Source of the DNA: Harmothoe impar
Lineage: Eukaryota; Annelida; Polychaeta; Phyllodocida; Polynoidae
Direction of reading: 5' to 3'
NCBI GenBank assembly: GCA_947462335.1
Contig: OX381713.1
Coordinates: 20,018,381-20,082,380 of the forward strand
DNA length: 64,000 nucleotides
The translations under genes were made by a program, and so were the position numbers. Every line of letters starts with the position of its first letter. Position 1 is the stretch's first letter. Of this stretch, positions 57,677-64,000 are shown piece after piece. Below the pieces are notes generated by a model that did no database searches, was not told the origin of the DNA, and worked only from the letters and a program-made list of their open reading frames with translations.

Positions 57677-58075
57677 GGGAGTGTTCATTTATTATTTACA
57701 GGGAGGGTGGTGGGTTGGGGGGGGGGGCGTAAAAATTTCCGACCCCTCCTGAGGGAGGGGCGTAAAAAATTCTAACCCCTCTTGAGGGGGGGGCATAAAA
57801 ATTTAAAGGCGCACTGAGTTGAGGACCTAACCCTGCCGAGTTTTGTACGCAAACGACGTCGTGGGTTTAGTGCGCCTTTAAGCCCCTTTTTAGCAATAAA
57901 GCCAGCGAGTTACTATAGTTCAAAGGGGGGGGGGGGGCGGCGAAAATTTTTCGGCACCTTCGGCGAGGGGGGGCGCGAAACATTCCACGCGCTCTCGAGG
58001 GGGGGCGTAAAAATTGTTTGCCCCTCCGCGCGAAATCTCACCACCCCCCCCTGTAATTAATAAATGAACACTCCC
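57677..58075. mobile_element. GGGAGTG-family MITE, second copy
   Basis: Ends GGGAGTGTTCATTTATTA and complement, TAA duplicated (57674-57676, 58076-58078). The interior has repeats of GGGGCGTAAAAATT alternating with C and G runs. The opposite palindrome arm shows the empty site (CTTAAGGCGG), so the insertion is proven within the window. Confidence 0.87.
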
Positions 58076-58143
58076 TAAGGTGGCACCACTGTACATGGGA
58101 TTGTAGGTAGACAGTGGCACCATCTGGAGTACAGAGATTTGTA

Positions 58144-58855
58144 CAGTCAACTCCCTCTATTCCGGACAGCCTTGGGACTATCCAAAAATGGCCGCATTAG
58201 TGAGGTGGCTGCACTGGAGGGAGTCAATGCTAAGTCTATATGATTTTCACTCTTTAAAAAAAAAATTTAACCGAGGTGCTCCGTCCACAATGACAATAAC
58301 CCCCCCCCCTCCCCTAATCATAGAAGGGAACCAGAGCAGTGTTGGTACGGGAGAGACTGCCCCCCCCCCCCTCGTCACCTCCCAGTCATTCAAGCAGAAC
58401 ATGAGCGGGACGTGTCCTGTGTTGTGAGGGGGGGGGGGGATTGTCGTTCGCTGTTAAGACAATGGTCTTTACCCACCTCACCCTGCACCAGGGGTTGAGG
58501 GGGGGGGGGGCTAGGGGGCTGGAGGTGAGAAAGCGAAGTGTTGAAGCTAAACCCCCTCAGCCCCCCTCCCCCCACCCTGGCTTGCTCTCAGTGACAAATG
58601 TGACTTGATAAATGGAAATACAAGTCAAGGTGTCACTACTTTATGTCACAGATGGCCGCATTAGAGGAAGTAATTCTTCATTTGGGACTGTAAAATCAGT
58701 GGCCGCAGGGCGAGGTGGCCGCATTAGAGGGGTGGCCACATTACAGAGAGTTTATTACATTAAAACAAAGGGAAAAACGGTTGGTACTTTCCGAAAATGG
58801 CCTCAATAGCGGGGTGGCCGCACTAGAGGGGTGGCCGTTAAGAGGGAGTTGACTG
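58144..58855. mobile_element. pogo/Tigger-like non-autonomous element
   Basis: Ends CAGTCAACTCCCTCT and complement, flanked by TA (58142-58143, 58856-58857). Inside, GTGGCCGCATTAGAGGGG-type words repeat, as in pogo-like ends (CAGT start, TA target). 712 bp, no transposase. It sits at the centre of the larger palindrome. Confidence 0.8.
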
Positions 58856-59697
58856 TAGTTCCTACCTTTCTACTAGATGGTGCCACGGTCTTCCTACAAT
58901 CCCATATACAGTGCTGCCGCCTTAAGTGGATAGATGAACGGGGACTAGGAGTGTCAGACCTTTACATACACTATAGATACATAATTCAATGGCAGCAGGA
59001 CTCAGTTACTGCCTGTGCCCTCAGCCTCAGGCTAACATGTGTGACCACAATTTCAGGGAAAGAGTACATTCTGGGCCCTACAGGTGTTTCCCATGAAATT
59101 AGTGCTACCGGTAGTTTGTTGATTCACCTCTTTTAATAAGGCTACTATATGTGAGGTGATGGTCGCATATACATTATAGTTTCTATAAAAAATGTAGCGG
59201 GTGCCCCCCCCCCCCCCCCATTGGGTTGGTTGTCACCCAATATGTCACATTGGGTATTGGGACTGTAATTCATGTGCTTCCCTCTAGGGGCAGCACATCC
59301 ACTGAAATTCTGGACCTGAGGGTCTCGCTGAGCACGTTATAAATTATTTAATACATACCTCCAGGTGGTTTTTTTTCAAATAAGAAGTTAGTTGATATAT
59401 ACTTCATTACCTGTTTACAATAATGAAATTGCCATTTTAAAACCTCCGGATATGGTCTTTAATTCATGGGTACTCTTCGTATCTGTCGTATTTCTATGAT
59501 ACATTATAATATTGATATCAAATGTACCATTTCTATGATCTATCAGAAAACTTATATCCAACCTATCATCCAAATGGAACATTCTAAACTATAGTCATTG
59601 ATCATTTACTATCTCACCAAATACCTTTCTGGCACTTGCCTGGTTACGTTATTTTGCTTCTAAATAAGAGGGTCAACTGTTTGTGCCTGTCTTATGA

Positions 59698-61294
59698 GGG
59701 TGGATGGCTAAATTCGACACGGCGACATGGCCATTTCTTAAGATCGACATGCGACATGAGGCCTAGTGACATGCAACATGGGGTTTGAAATGATAGTGAC
59801 AGGGGACATGAGCAATTCTTAAAATCGACATGGGACATGGGGATTATTAAGCGACATGGACATGCGACATGGCCATTTCTTAAAATCGACATGCGACATG
59901 GGGGCCCCCCCATCTACACCCCCTGTCTTGGGGAAACTTGCTAAATATTTTTCTATAATAAGCCCCCAACCAACACACATCAGGGGGTTAGTCAGTTTCT
60001 AAAGATTCAGGAAATGTCCGCCAGTTCTGAACATGGTCATGTCCTCCCAAACGGCCCAGGTCGCCAGGTCGCTTTTGACCCATCTGCAGTCACGACTTTC
60101 ATGACAACAAGAGTCGGGCAGTGTTGGACTCTCTACAGTCAAAGTAGGGTAATGCTGGACTCTTGTCTACGAGAGTTCAACACCGCCTGACTTTCCTGCT
60201 CAAGGGTAGTCTGGCAATGCTGGACTGTACCTAGAGCAAGAGTACAGTGATGCCAGACTCTGGTTATCAAGAGTCCAGCCAATGCTCCATCTCTGCCTTA
60301 AGTGTGAGTCCAAAGCAATACTGGACATTAGCCTCATTGAAAGTCAGGCATAGCTGGACTCTCTTCTATACTAGTAAGACTAGTTGCTTATTTGCATTGG
60401 GGGGTAATGTTTTGAAATGAATATATGGCCTCCACGACACTTGTAAAGAAATCCCATACAAAATAATAGTGTTGGTCTTGAACAGGCAAGGATCTACTAT
60501 CACAGACCACCAGTCATATCGGGGTGGGCCCCTAAAATCGACAGGGTGACATGGGCTTTTCTTAAAATCGACAGGCGACATGGGGCTTAGTGACAAATGA
60601 CAGGAGAAATTAAAAGATATTGACAAGGGACATGGGCTTTTCTTAAAATCGACAGGCGACATGGAGCCTAGTGACAAATGACAGGAGAATTATAAAGATA
60701 CTGACAAATGACATGAGCATTTATTAAAATCGAGACCCCCAGTCATAGGTATGTAACATCATAAAGATACACATGTCAACATATGTCAGAGGTGATTCCA
60801 GAATCTTAATCTATATAATTCCAAATCCACAAGAATGGTGTCATATAATTATAATTATCCTTCCATTAAGCTCAATACTGTATTGTATCCCCACCTGGTA
60901 GCAAACAAAGAAGGCTCAGTCTAACTGACCCTCATCCCAAAGTCAGTCATTCCTGACTGTGGGAAGAAGTTCAGGCTGACTCTGGTATAAAGAAATATCT
61001 TGCATGACTGTCATTTAAAGGATCAGTCTGACTCTCAAAAGGGTGTAACTTTATGGGACTATCCAAGCAGGCTTAGCTTAATGGATGTGAAAGTCCAGCA
61101 GACTATCTCACCTGAGTTAGGCAGTGCCTGACCCTGGCGAGAGTCTAGCTGACGTTCTCTTTTTTTCTCTGTGCACATCGAATTTAAGAAATTCCAATGT
61201 CCTGTAGCGCTATCTTCTTTAATATTGCTCTAGTTGTTTGTTCCAAAGTCCGGAAATGCCTATGTCGCCATGTCAAATTTAGGAGTCTACCCCC
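59698..61294. repeat. GACATG-repeat element, first unit
   Basis: Begins GGGTGGATGGCTAAATTCGA. A similar end in inverted orientation lies at 61262-61294 (TGTCAAATTTAGGAGTCTAC). The body has many copies of AAAATCGACATGCGACATGG (59710-59905 and 60536-60735) on one strand. No ORF. An interspersed family with tandem-like subterminal words. Confidence 0.6.
60095..60370. repeat. quasi-palindromic array (GAGTC...GACTC units)
   Basis: Degenerate units of about 30 bp, in which AGAGTCNGGCANTG and its complement alternate (GGCAGTGTTGGACTCT, GTCTGGCAATGCTGGAC). A second, more decayed set lies at 60915-61145. Confidence 0.55.
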
Positions 61295-61487
61295 ATCAGG
61301 TCGTCAGGTCACAAAATCCTATTTCCTCACTAGCGGGATACCAGTGCTGCCACAATTGGGGGCACTTAGAACTAGCAGTGTTGGTCTCAGGGGGGGGGGG
61401 GGGGGCCCAACATCTGGGGGGAGAGTGAAGCAATGATTACACTAGGCCTCTACATGTGGGTATTGTGCATTGGTTGTACCTGGACAC

Positions 61488-62150
61488 TCCTTTTATTACC
61501 TGTCCAGGATAGGGTTGTGGTTAGGACAATGGACTTCTGATCAGCATTACCTAAGTTCAAATCCCCTCCATGCTAACTGTGGTGACCATAGCAGGCACAA
61601 GTAAATCTCTTTTTATTTAGGTCCTGTGGTCGATCTGTTAGGGAACATTCCTTTGAGTTGGAACATTTATTACCTTGGGTTCGACCCCATTGGTTGTTCA
61701 AGGTCCCTATTACAGTATCCCATTATTTAGCATTGATCATTAATGAAGATAATCAATAACAAATTTTACCTATTGTACATGGATCTACCGTCAGCCTCTA
61801 TAGCTCAACCAGGAGAGCCTGGAACTCCCAATCTAAGGCTCCCGGGTTCGGTTCTTGGTGTGGCCTTTAGTGTAACATAGATGGTTACCAAAAGTGGTTA
61901 CCAAAAGAACTTTTCCAAGCATTCATAAATGGTTTACAAAAACATTTTGGTGCAACCAATAGGGTTGAATCTAAGGTAATAAATGTTCCAACTCAACCTA
62001 GCAGACCTAAGTAAAAGAGATTTCCTGGTGCATGGTATGGTCACCACACTTAGCCTGGAGCGGATTTGAACTTAGGTACTGCCCATCATGAGTCCATTGT
62101 CCTAACTACAACCCTATCCTGGACAGGTAATAAAGAGATTACAGGTGTCC
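61488..62150. repeat. inverted pair of SINE-like sequences
   Basis: TTTATTACCTGTCCAGGATA followed by AGGGTTGTGGTTAGGACAATGG and AGTTCAAATCC occurs at 61493-61563 and again in complement at about 62060-62135. The words resemble tRNA box A and box B. Between them lies a separate tRNA-like module. Confidence 0.6.
61794..61864 (+). repeat. tRNA-Lys-like SINE head or tRNA pseudogene
   Basis: 71 nt with box A TAGCTCAACCAGG and box B GGTTCGGTTCT at normal spacing. It aligns with the tRNA-Lys layout, but the anticodon loop reads CTCCCAA and the anticodon stem is mispaired. This is a derived copy rather than a working tRNA. Confidence 0.6.
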
Positions 62151-63089
62151 TAGCATGCAGGGAATGTAGTTCCACTCTCCAAGCAGAGCTTTAGCTCCCT
62201 GATTTGGTCAACATGATTTGCTGAAGCTAGTGACTGGACAGGAGAGGGTGCACACTGGGGCCAGTCAAATATGGCGCTATCCAGTGGACAACCAGCTGGC
62301 GCGGAATATACTCTGCATTCAGCCGCAACTAGGCTGTATACCTTCATAGGAACTCCATTCTAGGCTTCATCTTTGAATGTGTATATAATGTAGGATGAAA
62401 GTATCATGAGCTCTGTTGTGGGACTTGACTCGGTCATTTTGGACCGCGTCACTTAGTGGGCGTATCCTTGCGGTGTGCACATACATTACAAAATGTAGTC
62501 CAACCATTTTACGGCTAGAAATCTAATACCCGGTACACCTCACGAAAATATGGGTACTGTTCGATTGAATTCACACCAACAGGCATTACTCTAAAGCAAT
62601 ATGCCATAATGTAGGCTATAAATGGCAAATGGTAAGCTGCATTTGGATTTAATTTTCAGACATGGCAGCTGAGATTTCGAAATGTTTACAAACAAGGCTG
62701 GCTGTCAAAGTTGCCAGAGGTTGTTCTACAATTATTATGGCCCATTTTCGGTTATATATTGTCTAATGAAGGTTGTCTAATGTAGACTATGTTTAGATAA
62801 GTGGGTGACAAAGTCTCTCAAAATGTTACAAAATCTGACAGATCCGTGCACATGGCAAGTAGTCCCCCCGGTCCGGGGTACCATGTAAGAGATAGATTGC
62901 CGCATTTCAATCTGATCTTGTAAGTGTGTTATTTCCATGTCTAATCTCACAGATATGGTGAGTGTTGAATCTGGCAGGGGGCGGGGGGAGGGGGTAAAAA
63001 GAAAAATGATTGAAGAGTGCACCAGAATTCGCCATTTCAAGTCTAGATTTTCAGAATTTGCCCCGAAACTGATAAATCAACAACAGCTA

Positions 63090-63516
63090 TTTAATAGTGA
63101 CACCAGTGACATAGGGTTTTCCTTAGTGACATGTGACATAGGCTTTCTAAAAATCGACATGCGACATGGGGATCTCCCCCCCCCCCCCCCCCCGACCAAG
63201 GGCCCCATAAGTGTCCCCGCTCTCCCGATGCTCTCTGCATATATCCGGGGTTTGCATGTCCATATATTCCTGCACTATGGCGGGGGGGGGGGGGGGTGTC
63301 CCCATGTCACGTGTTGATTCTTTAGAAAGGTCCATGTCATGTCATTTAAAATCCTCATATCCCATGTCGCCTCCAAGAACCTCTCATGTCCCATGTCGAT
63401 TTTAAGAAATAACCTATGCCATAACACTTATTTGTCTCCCCCTATCACTAAGCTCCATGTCGCATGTTGATTTTAGGAAAAGGCCATGTCGCGATGTCGA
63501 ATTTAGGCATCCACCC
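63090..63516. repeat. GACATG-repeat element, inverted unit
   Basis: Forward words (TGACATGTGACATAGG, ATCGACATGCGACATGG) at 63100-63170 and complements at 63355-63500 flank a C run and a G run. The end ATTTAGGCATCCACCC at 63501-63516 is the complement of the 59698 end. Confidence 0.6.
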
Positions 63517-63649
63517 ACATACTACTGTGTAGACATGTACTATCACTACTTTCATTGGAACCCTACATTGGGAACCATATACGTTATACATGCGGGCATA
63601 TTGACTGCCTAGATCATCGTTTCGCCCCCGCCCACAACACTCAAAACAT

Positions 63650-63684
63650 ACACCCACACACACACATACACACACACACACATG
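63650..63684. repeat. (AC)n microsatellite
   Basis: Imperfect ACACACAC run, about 35 bp. Confidence 0.85.
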
Positions 63685-63709
63685 CAGATCTGTCGTGCAC
63701 CTGCACAGC

Positions 63710-64000
63710 GGGCGTTAATGGCTTTTCCCGCCATTTTTGCCTACTTCCGGTTTTGAAATGCTGTCGTGGACGGCGCGGCGGCGCTGTGTTAAAGCGCCCC
63801 ACAGCGATGTAATGGTGCGTAACGCTGCCGAGCGCCGAAACGTTTCACGATCCAGTGCCGGGGCCAAAATGGCCGCCGTCCCTCCCTCACCACCCCGACA
63901 CACAAGTTGGAAAAATGGCCGGGTTAAAAGCTCGGCAGCGGAGAGCGGAAATTGGCTGATTTGACTGCTAGAATATGAGATGCGGCGCACTGAACCATGA
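63710..64000. promoter_or_regulatory. CpG-rich block at the window edge
   Basis: High CpG, with CCCGCCATTTTTG, CTTCCGG (ETS-like) and AAAATGGCCGCCGTC (YY1-like). It looks like a promoter or CpG-rich enhancer of a gene beyond the window. The short frame starting at ATGGCCGCC closes within 32 codons. Confidence 0.4.

Larger units (their letters stand above)
56393..59458. mobile_element. 3.07-kb TIR element, TTAA duplication
   Basis: Ends AGACCATATCCGGAGGTTTT and complement, flanked by TTAA (56389-56392, 59459-59462). The interior contains a palindrome (about 57560-58143 against 58856-59040) with two nested elements. No transposase. TTAA fits piggyBac or Kolobok. The AGA start favours neither strongly. 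Confidence 0.75.

Noticed and set aside
61794..61864. Functional tRNA-Lys gene
   Set aside because: The anticodon loop and stem do not fit a working tRNA, and it sits inside SINE-like sequence.
59710..63500. CRISPR-like array from the regularly spaced GACATG words
   Set aside because: Units are degenerate, directly adjoining and in both orientations, with no constant repeat and unique spacers. The genome is animal.

Overview
The window is nuclear DNA from an animal. Evidence: a seven-exon gene with GT-AG introns whose product matches the ciliary protein CFAP77, an extracellular leucine-rich-repeat gene, LINE remnants, a Ty3/gypsy LTR retrotransposon, and many TIR-type DNA elements. A motile-cilium gene next to abundant fold-back and MITE-like elements with long G and C runs suggests a marine invertebrate, perhaps an echinoderm or hemichordate. 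The phylum cannot be fixed from sequence alone.

Layout. 1-4.7 kb holds a 5'-truncated, frameshifted LINE on the minus strand, a tiny MITE and a degenerate 21-bp repeat field. 4.70-18.41 kb is one very large Ty3/gypsy element: two 521-bp LTRs that look identical, a CCTG target duplication, gag, pol in the -1 frame, and an unusual 1170-aa third ORF with two zinc-finger-like motifs. Its pol gene is split by a 1185-bp DNA transposon (TA duplication). 18.4-21.9 kb contains two non-autonomous inverted-repeat elements. 21.99-23.63 kb is an uninterrupted 546-aa LRR protein ORF with its own poly(A) signal. 24.7-33.4 kb is nested mobile DNA: a TIR element, a LINE 3' end, and a second copy of the 20.9-kb element, itself split by a 4.6-kb fold-back element that carries a solo LTR.

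From 33.66 to 51.84 kb lies CFAP77 on the plus strand (7 coding exons, 284 aa). Intron 6 is 10.7 kb, poor in recognisable transposons, and holds several CpG-rich, regulatory-looking blocks. 52.8-64 kb is intergenic: nested TIR elements (TTAA, TA, TAA and TGATA duplications), pogo-like ends, a repeat family built on GACATG words, quasi-palindromic arrays, a tRNA-Lys-like SINE module, and a CpG-rich block at the right edge.

Most interesting: (i) the third ORF of the giant gypsy element and the element-wide excess of the word TTCGA; (ii) RFX-type X-box motifs carried in the arms of the fold-back element just upstream of a ciliary gene; (iii) the TE-poor, regulatory-looking intron 6 of CFAP77, a gene that neighbours BARHL1 in vertebrates; (iv) insertion histories readable at base resolution because empty-site copies exist in the same window. 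All comparisons were made by eye.
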